DNA of 64,000 bases from Isoetes taiwanensis (Eukaryota > Streptophyta > Lycopodiopsida > Isoetales > Isoetaceae), in contig JAJEKV010000047.1 of NCBI GenBank assembly GCA_021234155.1, forward strand, positions 4,105,323-4,169,322, written 5' to 3'. The stretch's first letter is position 1, and the number at the start of each line of letters is the position of its first letter. The notes beneath the pieces are model-generated. The model did not search any database, was not told where the DNA came from, and saw nothing but the letters and a program-made list of their open reading frames with translations. Shown piece by piece: positions 1-10,773 of the stretch. Both the position numbers and the translations under genes were made by a program.

Positions 1-661
1 CGTTGGAAATTCAAGGCAAAGCAGAAGATAAACTCAATCTATTCTTGAACTTCTGGGCAAAATTTCCTTCTTAGCAAAGCTTCTTTTCCTCGATACAAAA
101 CGGCTGCGGTACTGCGGCGGGATCCAATCAGCTTGGGATCTGACAATCCCACACACCAGCACCCAATCTGGGTTTCACAATCTGGCTTTCCAATCCGAGC
201 TCGACAATAATTTCATTGCGGGGAACCCCATTGCAGCGGAACAACTTCATATCCGTACGCAACACTTTCGGTCCGGATTCCAAAAGCAGGCGACAGAAGG
301 CTTTCTGCCCCAACCGACTGCAACAATCTCCACCTGGAATATCGATTTCGGCTATTCAAGCTCGGGCTTCAACCTTCGATTCTTCAGTTTGCTGTTTCCA
401 CCTGCATTCCACCGCGTGCCTCTCCCTTCCGCCTCTAAGTATTCTTCCCCGTTCCTTTTTCGGGCAGACCCATCTTTTATTCCAGACCCACCGACATTTC
501 TAATGCCACGTCATCATCAAATAATAGTCATTAATCTGTTAAATGCTGGATGTTAAATGCAGACCCATGTGAACATTTTCAACATACATTGTGGGTCTAG
601 ATTATGGTTTGATGGATTGTGGTTTTAGGTTAGATTGTGATTTTAAGGTTTCTAATGGATA
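1..661. other. No gene recognised
   Basis: Short open frames exist on both strands (128-313 minus, 216-503 plus), but they overlap antisense to each other and show no domain, repeat or codon signature I recognise. The sequence from about 575 becomes rich in TTGTGGTTT-like words, a low-complexity style that recurs at 4.3-4.7 kb and 34.7-35.2 kb. Confidence 0.5.
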
Positions 662-2503
662 TTGTTTTATTTTGTGGTTTGGAATTTCATTATTATGTTT
701 GAGGTTCATGTTTGCGGTTTGGGGTTTGAGATTGATAATCAACTAATGTCAAAGCATCCAAATGTCAAAGTTGGAGCTTCAGCTTTTCAAAATTTGAAGC
801 CGTGGTTTGTAGTGAAGCTAGCAGAGTATAACACTTGTTGTTGCATACATCATGTCAGGTTACACATGCTGCTGGATGGTTTAACTAAATTCAGGAAGAA
901 GCACTCAAAGTCATGTACTTGTGAGTGCAAGATTTTTACAGGCATCAGTGATCTTTGGAAATGTATTGTTTGCCAGAAGGGTGAGATTGATGAATTCTAT
1001 AGTAAGGATTGTCTTGACGGTACTTGTAGTGAGTGTGGGATAAAGAAGTTTGAAATCTGCCCCAAGGAATTAGAGAGTGAGGAGGTTGTGAAATGGGAGT
1101 ACATCGACTATGAACATGGAGGTGTGGATAAACGTGGAGAGCCTAAGAAAGTTTTGAAACACCAATACAAAGAGACCACACCAGCAAGCTAATAAGCAAA
1201 CTCAAAGACAAAGGTTGGAAAAATTTCCCCTCCACAATTTCAAATACAAATGGCAAGATAAACAGGTTTAGCGAAATGCTCGATAATCTCCCTTCGGATG
1301 TCATAGTGTCGGTGGTAGATTTTATGGAAAATTACACATTGAAAGAGAGAACACAAAGCAATCTCAATAATCGACAAGCGTGCAAGTGACCATTCTTGTC
1401 CACATTACTTATTATGTGGTCGAGAATGGTGAAGTAGTAAAAGAAATACATTATTATATATCGATGACCGCAAACATGATACCTTATTCGGTGCAAAGAT
1501 TGCTTTAATATGCACTTCAATTATATGGAAGAGCAAGGACTGAAACCACGTAGGCACCGGGTTTTTCTCGATGGTGCTTTGCATCACAATTCAAAGCCAA
1601 AGGCCATTTTATTTTATTGCTAGATACTCTTATCGACTCTAATTCATATGATGTGGAATTACTTTGGTTCAAACCACGAAAAGGGAGAACATGATGGCAA
1701 GGTCAATTTCTTTAAAGAGATGGATCGAGAATGGTCCAACTCCTATATCCCGATACTAAGATAGAGAATGCACATGATATTGTGGAGGTTGCCAAGGAGT
1801 TATTTTCTCGGTACGGTTTCTTCTAAAGAGGAACCAAAACAAAAAAGAAAGATATTAAAAGATTTTTTGGAAGTTAAAGCGGGAGAAGTCGATAGGCGTA
1901 AGGAATGGGGAGCACATACGGTGAAGGATACTCAAAAAATTCATAGTGTACGCGCATTCAGCTTGGGATCAACAACTCAATTACAGGTTCGAAGATTCTC
2001 ATGCTTTTGTAGTTTTTGTTTAGATGAACATTGGGATAGATGCGAGAATACGGCATATGTGAATAAGTGGGAACTGGTGGAAATTGAACCTGCTTCTTCA
2101 TCTACTTGTGATGCAATTGAGGTTAGAAAGTCACAAAGGCCCTTATATTCAGGTGTTAATATTGCTGACCGGGTCAGATGTGGAGATTACTTTTGCGCGG
2201 CAGACAAAAACAACCCCGGGGGATGATTTTTGGTTGCTTGCATGTACAAGGGAGAAGTATGTAGTGGAAAAAGACTTCAAAGATAATGGAACGTGGTTCT
2301 TAAAAGGTGAAAGTATATTAGAAGGAACTTACTTCAAAAAAATTCCAAGTTCAAAGAGAGGTTATGAATTATGTTCTCAAGAAGGAGTTGCAAAGGTTTA
2401 CTCTACACAAGTATGTGGTGTTAGAATCCCACTAATGAAAGGAAATTATGCTATCAAAGGACATCCTGTATTTCACCTTCTAGATCCTAAGGATGAAGAA
2501 TAG
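662..2503 (+). pseudogene. Degenerate transposase of an uncharacterised family (Cys/His N-terminal part plus DDE-like core)
   Basis: An open frame at 662-1192 is Cys/His-rich: CCCIHH near residue 60, CTCEC, WKCIVC and CSECG follow in order. This looks like a zinc-binding N-terminal region. From 1200 to 1800 the reading continues through several frameshifts and stops, with VVDFMENY near 1310, FLDGALHHNSKPK near 1570 and an HEKGEHDG-like stretch near 1680. Plant proteins carrying SDG..QFK and HGKGxHDG have this order, and I read these as the acidic positions of a DDE-type nuclease (inference). ORFs 1768-2226 and 2084-2503 overlap in different frames and together give the C-terminal part with CFCSFCLDEHWDRC and FWLLACTRE. 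At least four frame breaks make this copy inactive. The same C-terminal domain occurs on the minus strand at 63.4-64 kb. I cannot name the superfamily. Confidence 0.6.
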
Positions 2504-2519
2504 ATTAGAGCCAACTTAC

Positions 2520-2680
2520 CACCTCTGATGGTGATGGTGATGGTGATGATGAGTGAACACTTGTTGTTGTGAGCAGATGATGATGATGAACAGATCAAAG
2601 CCACTTGCCATCTGGGTTGTCATGATGATGATTTTCATGTATTGATGTTTTAATAGATAATGATGATGATGATGAGTTGA
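2520..2680. repeat. GATGGT/GATGAT simple repeat
   Basis: Irregular trinucleotide runs of the type GATGGTGATGGT and GATGATGATGAT start just after the transposase remnant stops. They look like ordinary microsatellite DNA; no coding role is apparent. Confidence 0.7.
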
Positions 2681-3590
2681 TATATCTTGTATTCTTCTAC
2701 TTGTGTTTTCTGTGCTTGTATGATAATGTTATTGTTTAGACTTTATGTTATTAATGTTTCATTCATAACTAACATATGTTTAAATGGTGTGTTGGTTTAT
2801 TTATTTGATAGATATTGAATGAATAGGTGTTAGGTTCAAATCCAAGGATGTTAAGTTTGAATTTTGTATTCATGAATGTTAAAATAATTTTGGATCTATG
2901 TCTTACATGGTAGAGTAGTCCAATACAAAAACCCTAAACCTATCAATACCCCACACCAATACACCAATATCCCACATGCCAAAGAAGCAAAAGTAGCATG
3001 TGTATATAAGATGCACCTAGAAGTGATTAAGTATCATGTGATTGGGCCTTGTTGACGAACCTTTGGAGACATCCAAGGGGGATGGACCTGTGGTGCGCGT
3101 AGAGGATGCCCTACAATTAGTCGAGCCACATTGGTCTGAGATCTAACGACCTCGAATCGGATATAATTCGAGGGTTCTCTTTAAACGGAGATTTACGGAA
3201 GGCAGAGGCCGAGATAGGTCCCAATAAAAGTCGGAGTGGATCGGCCCAATAAAAGTCGGAGTGGATATACCACTATGATGGCTCACATGATCTAACCTCT
3301 AGGGTGGCCTCCTAGAGGGTGTAACCTCGAGGGTGTATAGTATAGTGTCTTAGAGGTCTTAGAGGGTTGTTGTGAATGATATGCTTGTGTTGGGAGGGGG
3401 ATTGTTGTGAATGATACATGTGTTGACAATTGAATTTACAGGACAATGATGGTGAATACATCCGAGACGAGACATGGAGGCGCTTACAGGTATGTATAAA
3501 GGTATGTATAATCTGCATACAAAATGGTACCATGCATAAAATCCCAAACAACAACTAAAAAGAAAAAAGAAAGTGAGTGAGTGAGGTAGT
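2681..3590. other. Intergenic; short direct repeat
   Basis: No convincing gene. The only structure noted is a 22-bp unit containing AATAAAAGTCGGAGTGGAT, present twice in tandem at 3220-3266, followed by two copies of a GAGGGTGTA word at 3315-3335. Confidence 0.5.
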
Positions 3591-3775
3591 AGTGAGATGG
3601 GGGCGCTTCCCCCAGGAGAGTGAGGTCGATGAGTGAGGTGGGGCGCTTCCCCTCGAGCAGGATGAGTGAGGTGGGGGCGCTTCCCCTCGAACGGTGAGGA
3701 TGAGTGAGGTGGATGAGTGAGATGGGGGCGCTTCCCCTCGAACGGTGAGGATGAGTGAGGTGGGGGCGCTTTTTC
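3590..3775. repeat. G-rich minisatellite
   Basis: The block GTGAGGTGGGGGCGCTTCCC, followed by a variable CTCGAACGGTGAGGATGA-like spacer, is repeated about five times with imperfect spacing. Open frames across it on the minus strand (3312-3802) are by-products of the repeat. Its local GC content is clearly higher than that of the flanks. Confidence 0.75.
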
Positions 3776-4060
3776 CATCGCCGTTGAGGGACTTTGCAGC
3801 ATTAGACTAAGTCCTTAGAGAGGTCCTTAAAAAAGTGTCCTTAAGAAAATGAACTCTAGAACTCCAACTCCAAAAAAAAAAAAAAACTCAACTCCAACTC
3901 CAAAACTATACAATACAACTCAAAACGTCAAAAAGAAAAACAAACAAATCACAAACTCAAAACTCCATTTCTCAAAACTCCATTTCTCAAACTCCACAAA
4001 CTCAAACTCCACAAACTCAAACTCAAATTCTACAATTTCTTGCATATAATGCTCCTTCTT

Positions 4061-5458
4061 CTCCCTCAATGATTTGAAGGTTTTCTTCAACTCTTTCCAT
4101 TTGTTATATGACTGTTGTAGCCTGCAATCAACCTCTTTCACCTTCAATTCAGTGGACTCCTTCCATTTTGTCATCACCCGTAAGGAATCTGTAATGAAAC
4201 AATTCAGTAAATTAGTTACAGGGATACAAGTATATTCCACAATCTAAAGAAACTTTATTAAAGGCTCAATCCACAATCTATATTCCACTCACTATAATTC
4301 AGGTCCAATCTATAAAATATAATCCACAAAGCACAAAGTATAAATCCTTAACCACAATTTAACCATCACAAATGCAAAACCACAAACCAGCACAAATGCA
4401 AAACCACAAACCACAGAATACAATATAAAATTCCCCCAATCCACAAACCAAAACATGCAACCACAAACCACAAACTACAGAACACAATATAAAATTCACT
4501 CAATCCACAAACTAAGACACCCAACTCATAAACCAAATCCATTAACCCCAAACCACAAATCATAAACCACAAACAACAAATCCAAATATATAAACTACAA
4601 TCTAAATTCACAAACTCTAAATCATAATTATATACTACAAACAATATAAATTCACAACTCTAAACCACAATTCTACTAAAGAACTACAATTTAAGAACTC
4701 CAAACCACAATTCTATTAAAGAACTACAATTTAAGAACTGCTGACAAAAACTATCATAAAAACTATGACCACAATAACCAGAAAGGTTAGGCTATGAACA
4801 AACCAATGATTATTAGGACTCTACAATGTTTATCAAAAAGTACTTACTATCAGAATGTCCAAAGGTAAAATCTCCTTTTTGCATCTCCAACTTTGCTGAA
4901 ACCACCCACATTGTGTTGCGTAAACTCATTTACAGACAAAATGCAAATTAAACAAAATAAAAATTACAACTTGTATTACCATATTTCTGTCTCTTAGACT
5001 CCACGGTTTTAGAATATGATGAAGCCAATTGTGGTTCAGTGATGCCTGAATCTTGTATAGGTTTTAGTGTTTTTCTAGTCCCACTATCTTCTTCGATGGG
5101 TATATTATCTTCTTCTAGCATTGAAGACCTCTTTTTTGAAGCATGCTTATAAAAACTCAACCAATCTATATCCTTACCTTTAACATCATGCAAAACCATG
5201 CTACAGACCATAACTTGACTAACCCCGCCCATTTTGAACATGACTCCTTTCCTCATAGATTGCCCTATAAATGCTCTCGGAAAAGCCTCTTTTTTTTTTT
5301 TTCAGAGCCCTCAATCTATAGGATTGTTTATTCTCCACCTTTGGTCCCCAATACTTGCGCATCTCTAATGGATCCACAAACTTTTCCTCATGCTTTAACA
5401 AATCCCTGTATGATAATCCACTATCATTCAAGACATTTTTTTCCATTTCTACAACCAC
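4061..5458 (-). pseudogene. Diverged member of a coiled-coil gene family (relative of the 33.9 and 43.6 kb genes)
   Basis: Reading from 5458 leftwards, the first exon begins MVVEMEKNVLNDSGLSY and continues, after a one-base slip at 5219-5256, into a frame ending near 4987 at a GTAATA donor. The pattern GLSYxDL, K.W.G.KV, YRA.Y.ER and IDWLSF matches, residue block by residue block, the ORFs at 33955-34398 and 43579-44022. A short exon near 4850-4900 corresponds to their 12-residue second exon. A Lys/Glu-rich coiled-coil exon (4061-4189, EVDCRLQQSYNKWKELKK) corresponds to the exon at 44.33 kb. Between them lies an A/C-rich intron. No zinc-finger or phosphatase exon was found further left, so this copy is either truncated or a shorter family member. 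The T-run at 5289-5303 encodes a Lys run and is a likely slip site. Function unknown. Confidence 0.5.
4250..4745. repeat. Low-complexity CCACAAA tract
   Basis: The plus strand is made of ACCACAAACC-like words for several hundred bases, inside what would be an intron of the minus-strand gene. The minus-strand ORF 4366-4644 (Cys/Leu/Trp-rich) is a by-product of TTTGTGGTT words, not a protein gene. Confidence 0.6.
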
Positions 5459-5488
5459 GAAATTTAAGAGACCAAGGATTGAACCAAC

Positions 5489-5835
5489 TCCACAAGGTCA
5501 AAAATCAATCAAAATTGGCACTACATACAACAAAAGCTTTGCCACAAGCTCTAGCTATGATCCGACAATCTTTGTGCTATGATCCACAAGCTATGATCCA
5601 CAAGATCTGGCTGTGCTTCCGCAATCTCTATTTAGGTCTTTTCACAAGGTTAAAAATCAATGGAAACAAAATCGGCACTGCATATAGCAAAAGCTTTTCC
5701 CATGATTTGGCAAGCTTGATCCGCCAATCTCTGTTTGGTGGCTATGATCCACAAGATCTGTTTGGCTATGATCCACAAGCTGCGATCCACAAGATCTGGC
5801 TATTCTTCGGCGGTCTCTATTTAGGTCTTTTTGGT
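5489..5835. repeat. Tandem duplication of about 160-180 bp
   Basis: Two head-to-tail copies begin at 5489 and 5641. Both run from CACAAGGT to CTATTTAGGTCTTTT and share TCCACAAGATCTGGCT and GCAAAAGCTTT-like words. They lie directly upstream of the minus-strand gene at 4061-5458, so they may be its promoter or 5' leader. The 279-residue plus-strand ORF across this block is repetitive and probably spurious. Confidence 0.6.
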
Positions 5836-5974
5836 GTTTTTGGTTATTTTTTGGCGGTCCACGTTATTTTGGTCTCTGTGGCATTTGGCTTGTGTGGCAA
5901 ATTCAAAAGATCCTATTCTCGAGAAAGATATCATGCCAAAGAGAGTGAATTTTATTTTTGCACTATCATAAATG

Positions 5975-6511
5975 CTAAATGATTTGAATTTTTGTGTGTA
6001 CAAACCACAATCTTGAACTATGTTTTGGACTATTTTTGTGGTGCAAAAATGAGCAGAATTGAGACACCATACCATGAATCCACCCAAGGACTCCTCCTGT
6101 TGCTAGCTTACTAGCATCTGTTGCCACTAATTTGTCCTTGCTTGGGTCTGAGAGGGTAAGAACTGGTGCCGTGGTCAAAGCCTCGTCGAGCTTCTCAAAC
6201 GAGGGTTGGACATTCTCAATCCAATGTTGCACCCAATCTTTCACCTTCTTATTCTTAGTGAGGTCCGACAAAGGGGACGCCCACTTTCCGAAGTTCTTAA
6301 CGAACTTGCGATAGTACCCTGCCAAGCCAAGGAAACTTCTTACTTCTCCCACATTTCTCGGTGCCGGCCATTCCACTATCGCTTCTATCTTCACCAGATC
6401 TATCGAGATTCCTTCGGCTGTAACTACATGCCCCAAATATTCCACTCTACCTGTTGCAAAGTGGCACTTTGCCGAGCTCAAGCAGTTCTTACAACTGCTT
6501 CTTGAGCTCAA
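5975..6511 (-). pseudogene. Ty3/gypsy pol remnant: end of reverse transcriptase and start of RNase H
   Basis: The frame contains [30 protein letters not shown] and [13 protein letters not shown]. These are the connection between reverse transcriptase and RNase H and the first catalytic Asp region of a Ty3/gypsy polyprotein. The reverse-transcriptase palm that should lie between this fragment and the protease to the right is missing: only about 120 bp separate them, so an internal deletion of several hundred bases has occurred. RNase H breaks up after about residue 150. Non-functional. Confidence 0.85.
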
Positions 6512-6632
6512 TTAGCTCTGGTCCTCTAGCTCTAAGGGCCTTGCTGGTGGCTCACTTTTCTTCATTTGACTCTATAGGCTCACTTACCTCTAGCCTGAGG
6601 ATGTAGTCTATTCTATCTTTAATTATGCTTTT

Positions 6633-6944
6633 CTACAGCTGCTTCATGGAGATACACTGCATAGCTGAAGTTACCTTCTTACCTTTGACTATATATCGAG
6701 TCCCGTCTGGGGCTGTCATAGCTATCTCGCCCCTCTCGCAGTCTATCATAGCTTTAGCTGGCCTGAGGAACTCCATTCCCACTATCAAGTCGTACTTCCC
6801 AATGCCCATGACTTCTGCACCCATACGCCATTTGTTTCCACTAAGGTCTATTTCAAAGTTAGTTCTCCTCCCCTTAGTATGGCAGATCACGCCGCTTGCC
6901 ATGCTGACTGGCCTAAGCATTGACTTTAGAATCTTATTCTTCAT
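6633..6944 (-). pseudogene. Ty3/gypsy aspartic protease remnant
   Basis: The frame includes KYDLIVGMEFLRPAKAMIDC, the C-terminal half of a retroelement pepsin-like protease (typically YDVILGMDWL followed by an Ile-Asp pair). The N-terminal DSGA active-site region is not visible in the same frame; the sequence to the right (6945-7060) is broken. It belongs to the same decayed element as its neighbours at 5975-6511 and 7447-8129. Confidence 0.75.
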
Positions 6945-7194
6945 TAGAGCGGCTAGCCTTGGAGAAGCAAAGTTGTGGGAACTATCAAGACTACATATGG
7001 CTTGTATCTATGATTCCTTCTACCGAGATGACTGTAGCCTGATTCTTAACCTCCTCTGACTCAACAGCGGCGCAAATTTTACACCCACCTTCTATATAGT
7101 CTTGGGGATCCTACTGGTCGCCTTCCTCGCTATCCCCTTCGGTTGGCGATTCCCAATCGTTCAGCTCCGCCAATGCCGCCTGCATAACAAAAGG

Positions 7195-7250
7195 GCAATT
7201 GTGCGTTTGGTCGGTGCCCTGCCTAGAAGCATCGGAAGCACAACTTTTTC
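7195..7250 (-). pseudogene. Gag zinc-knuckle remnant
   Basis: Read on the minus strand, LCFRCF, a stop, then AGHRPN give a CX2C...GH spacing followed, in a shifted frame, by the last Cys. This is the expected nucleocapsid CCHC box between gag and protease, carrying a stop and a frame slip. Confidence 0.5.
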
Positions 7251-7446
7251 TCTATGCATTCCTGTCTTTTCTCTTTGAAGATGCTATCTAAGAGGAATCT
7301 TACTGACTTTCCCCTGAGGTGTCCTGCTGTTTGCGCTCCCCATAAGATCCCTTCCTATCTGGTTTCCCTTGGTACTGGCTGCCTGCTGGAGTGGAGGGTG
7401 CTTGCCTGGGTTGATATTGCCCCGCTGCCTTCCCTTTGTATGGTAG

Positions 7447-8129
7447 TTATTTCTGCCCTGGAGTTACTGGTGCCTCCTCCAAACTCAAAGCCTTATCCTC
7501 AGCCTCCTCGACTGTTCTCGGGTTGATTGCCCGAACCAACCTCTTAATGTTGTTGTTCAGCCCTTCAATGTACCCATCCACTGCTTGTCTTTCTGTGATC
7601 CTAGGGACATTGAGTCTTAACCTCATGAACTCTTCAGTGTACTTGGCCACAGATAAGTTGCCCTGATCCAACCTATAAAACTGATGTATTTGTCTACTCG
7701 TGTGGGATTCGGGACGTAATGCTTACGGAATGCCTTGCTAAAGGTCCTAAACCTGCAATTATTCCTCTTCAACTTATTGGATTTGGCATACCCCTTCCAC
7801 CAAATTCTGGCTGACCCAATTAGGTTTGATGTTGTTACCTTGCCTATATCTTTGTCCTTCATCCCATAGGAATTCCCAAATTCCTCCATTTCATCTAGCC
7901 ATGCCTCTGCCTCCATTCCTGACCTATCCTTGCCCGAGAATTGCCCCAACTTTCTTGTCTTCCACACGTTGCTCATTGCACTGTCTACCTTCTTTTGGTA
8001 GTTGTCTGTTTTCCTGTTCTTATCCCTGCCTTGAAAACTGTCCGACCCGCTCTCCGAGCTACTTCGGGATTCACACAACCACCCCAATTCTGGGTCCACG
8101 CTTAAAAACAACAGTAAAAAAAAGACCAC
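7447..8129 (-). pseudogene. Ty3/gypsy gag remnant
   Basis: Two overlapping minus-strand frames (7623-8129 and 7447-7671) carry a retrotransposon gag domain: FSGKDRSGMEAEAWLDEMEE, IGSARIWWKGYA, FSKAFRKHYVPN, then LSVAKYTEEFMRLRLNVP and ITERQAVDGYIEGL. A frame slip near 7670 separates the halves. With the protease and RNase H remnants this is one decayed element of about 2.1 kb reading right to left. No LTRs were found; the right edge runs into GT-rich repeat DNA near 8125. Confidence 0.8.
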
Positions 8130-8201
8130 ATGTCGTTGTTCCGAAAAATCTACATGTGGTTATGTGGAGGTGTGGTTTATTAAGGAGGCGGTGTAGTTTT
8201 T
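8126..8201. repeat. Left part of the GGTGTGGTTT minisatellite
   Basis: AGGTGTGGTTTATTAAGGAGG and GCGGTGTAGTTTTT here are the same words as in the 9979-10690 array. The array has been split by the LINE insertion at 8202-9978. Confidence 0.7.
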
Positions 8202-9978
8202 TTTTTTTTTTGAAGAACCGTGTCATCAATATATTAAAAGAATGGTAATGTTACAAAGCAAGTGAGGAGGAAGGAGAACTGCCCCAAAGAGACAGCGATA
8301 CCTCGACACTCCACAACAAACTCACAGAAAAACTGCAACTATACTGATGTACAAACTGACCATCACCATTGACAACACCCAAGAAGTCCCGCCAAATGGC
8401 AAACTTCTGCTCTACTAATCCCGGGAACACCAGAAAGCTTTGAAATATCTTGTACCTGAGTCGAGGAATTAGAGAGGCTGCAGGCTGCTGAATCCCCTGA
8501 AAGATCCACAACCGCCGCCGCTTCCAAATCAGCCACACCAACCAAGCCACGCACAGATGCAAGGCTTGCTACCGCAAGAGCGACCAAGCACCAGGATACA
8601 CATGAAGCAGCAACTACTGGCTAGTCAATCTCACTTGAAACAGAGCCCTGACCCAATCCCAGGCAGCCTGCAAGTGAGGGCATAAAACCAAACAATGCTC
8701 CACAGTCTCACGATGAAGGCCACAACAAGAGCAGCATGCACAGTGGCAGCCAAGGGCAAGTGCGCAGGGGGTAGAGGTACCCACAAGAAAGGAGAAGAGT
8801 GGTGATAAACTGAGGCATAATCTAGCTGGAAGAGCACACGCACATGATCCCAAGCCCGCAACACCCCCGTGAGAAAAGGGGATGCATGCGGGAAAGGCCG
8901 AAGACCATACAACAGTGCCCAGGAAAACTCCACATGCACAGACGGCTTCCCAAATGCCACACAATGGCGAAGAGACTACAACAACAGTGCCGCACCAGGA
9001 GAAGATGCTCCATCCTGCAGAGTGCTCCAAACAAACTTGGAGACCAACACCTTACTATGCAGCGCCCATCCTCCCGGGGGCGGAGACACTTCCACCAAGC
9101 CACTTTAACAACCGCCCCTTCATCATCCCCGCCCCACACAAAATTTCGAACAATCTTATCCAAAGCCTGTATCTTACCCTCATGAGCTAACATCGCAGAT
9201 GCTGTATACATGTGAGTGCTACAAAGTACTGACTTGGACTAGTGATCCTACCTGCCATGAACAACTTGCTACTCTTCCACCAATTGAGGTGTTTCTGCAA
9301 CCCCTGCAAAATCTCATCCCACATCCTCCCCATGGAAACATCCCCTCCAAAGGGAATACCCAACAGCTTAGTACACACATTACCTAGAAGCACCTTCCAA
9401 AGGAATAGAGCCAAACAAGGGGGAGGCGGAGTCAGCTGGGCCCATAATGCGCCCCAATTCAGAAGAATGCCCGAGGCCAAGGAGAAAGTATCCAGCAAAC
9501 CCGTCACATTCCGCAAATTCCTCTCTTCTGCCACCAAGAAGAGGAAAGTGTCATTGGCGAACTGGTTAATAATCTGCTGGCTACCATCCAGCATCCGAAG
9601 CCCATCCACCATCCCCTCCTCCACTGCAGTAAAAAACAACTGAGACAGTGCCTCCGCCACAATTGTAAACAAAAACGGCGCCAAAGGGCACCCCTGACGC
9701 ACCCCTCTGCCTAAGGAAAAAAAGGCGGAGGGTTCACCTTGGCACACCACCGTAGCGCATGCTGACCTATGCAGCTTCATGACTGTCTCTGTAAAGCGAG
9801 GACCACAGCCCAACGCCAACATCATGGCAGACAAGAACTCCCAACGGACACTATCGTAAGCTTTGGCAAAGTCAAACTTAAGATAGGCAATGCCATTGGC
9901 CTCCGCGGACGATAAAAGAACCTTCCTTCCTTCCTTCCTTGACCTGTTCTCCTGTCCCAATAAAGGCCCTCATAAGCT
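8202..9978 (-). mobile_element. 5'-truncated L1-type LINE with 14-bp target-site duplication
   Basis: On the minus strand the element starts at about 9978 inside the reverse transcriptase and ends in a poly(A) tail (T-run 8202-8211). GCGGTGTAGTTTTT flanks both sides (8188-8201 and 9979-9992), a classic target-primed duplication. ORF 9187-9960 has motif A KFDFAKAYDSVRW and motif B GRGVRQGCPLAPFLF. The catalytic box reads FANDT instead of the usual Y/F-A-D-D, so an essential Asp is replaced by Asn. The downstream domain continues at 8822-9211 (IVRNFVWGGDDEG) and in further broken frames to about 8251, where a LINE C-terminal region is expected. At least three frameshifts are present. Plus-strand ORFs at 8844-9190 are antisense by-products. 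Confidence 0.9.
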
Positions 9979-10690
9979 GCGGTGTAGTTTTTCTTTAAGG
10001 AGCTATAGTTTTTTTTTTGAAGGTGTGGTCTTTTTTTGAGGTGTGGTTTTTTTTTAAAGGAAGTGTTGTTTTTTTTTTAGAGGGTGTTGTTTTTAAGAAG
10101 GTGGTGTTTTTTGAGGTGTGGTTTATAACTAGGTGTAGTTTTCAAGTAGTTGTTTTTTATGGAAGTATAGTTTTTTGACGTGTGGTTTATGAGGAGGTGT
10201 AGTTTTTAAGTGATTGTTTTTTAAGGAAGTATGGTTGATTTTTTTAATTGAGGTGTTATTTTTTGAGGTGTGGTTTATAAGTGGATGTAGTTTTAAAATA
10301 GCTATTTTTTAAAAAAGTATGGTTTTTTTAAGTGTGGTTTATAAGCGGGTGTAGTTTTTAAATGGTTATTTTTTAATGAAGTATGGTTTTCTAAAGTGAT
10401 GTAGTTTATAATTAGATGTAGATTTTAAGAAGATATCTTTAAGAAAGTATGGTTTCTTTGAGGTGTGGTTTATATAACTAGGTGTAGTTTTTAACTAGCT
10501 GTTATTTAAAGTAAGTATAGTTTTTTGAGGTGTGGTGTATAAGTAGGTGTAGTTTTTAAGTGGTTGTTTTTTAAAGAAATGTGGTTTTCTGAAGTGGTGT
10601 GGTTTATAGCGAGGTGTAATTTTTAAGTAGCTATTTCTTAAGGAAGTATAGTTTTTTAGAGATTTTTTTGAGGCTATTTCTTAAGCATAG
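9979..10690. repeat. GT-rich minisatellite, unit about 62-68 bp
   Basis: The unit is roughly GAGGTGTGGTTTATAAG, then AGGTGTAGTTTTTAAGT, then a GTTGTTTTTTAAGGAAGTA block. It repeats about ten times with small length changes. Only a few G positions and T-run lengths vary. No coding capacity. Confidence 0.75.
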
Positions 10691-10773
10691 CACCACCACC
10701 TGGAAGATTGTTTGTATGCTTTAATTTTGGAATGTATCATATTGTTGCGTGAAAAATACCTTCAATGGTTCGA

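Noticed and set aside
4366-4644. Cys/Trp/Leu-rich minus-strand ORF resembling a membrane protein
   Set aside because: It arises from TTTGTGGTT low-complexity DNA.
5143-5982. 279-residue plus-strand ORF
   Set aside because: It spans a tandem duplication, is antisense to the start of the minus-strand family gene, and shows no domain; open frames in such repeats are common.
8844-9190. Three overlapping plus-strand ORFs of about 100 residues
   Set aside because: They are antisense to the LINE reverse-transcriptase region.
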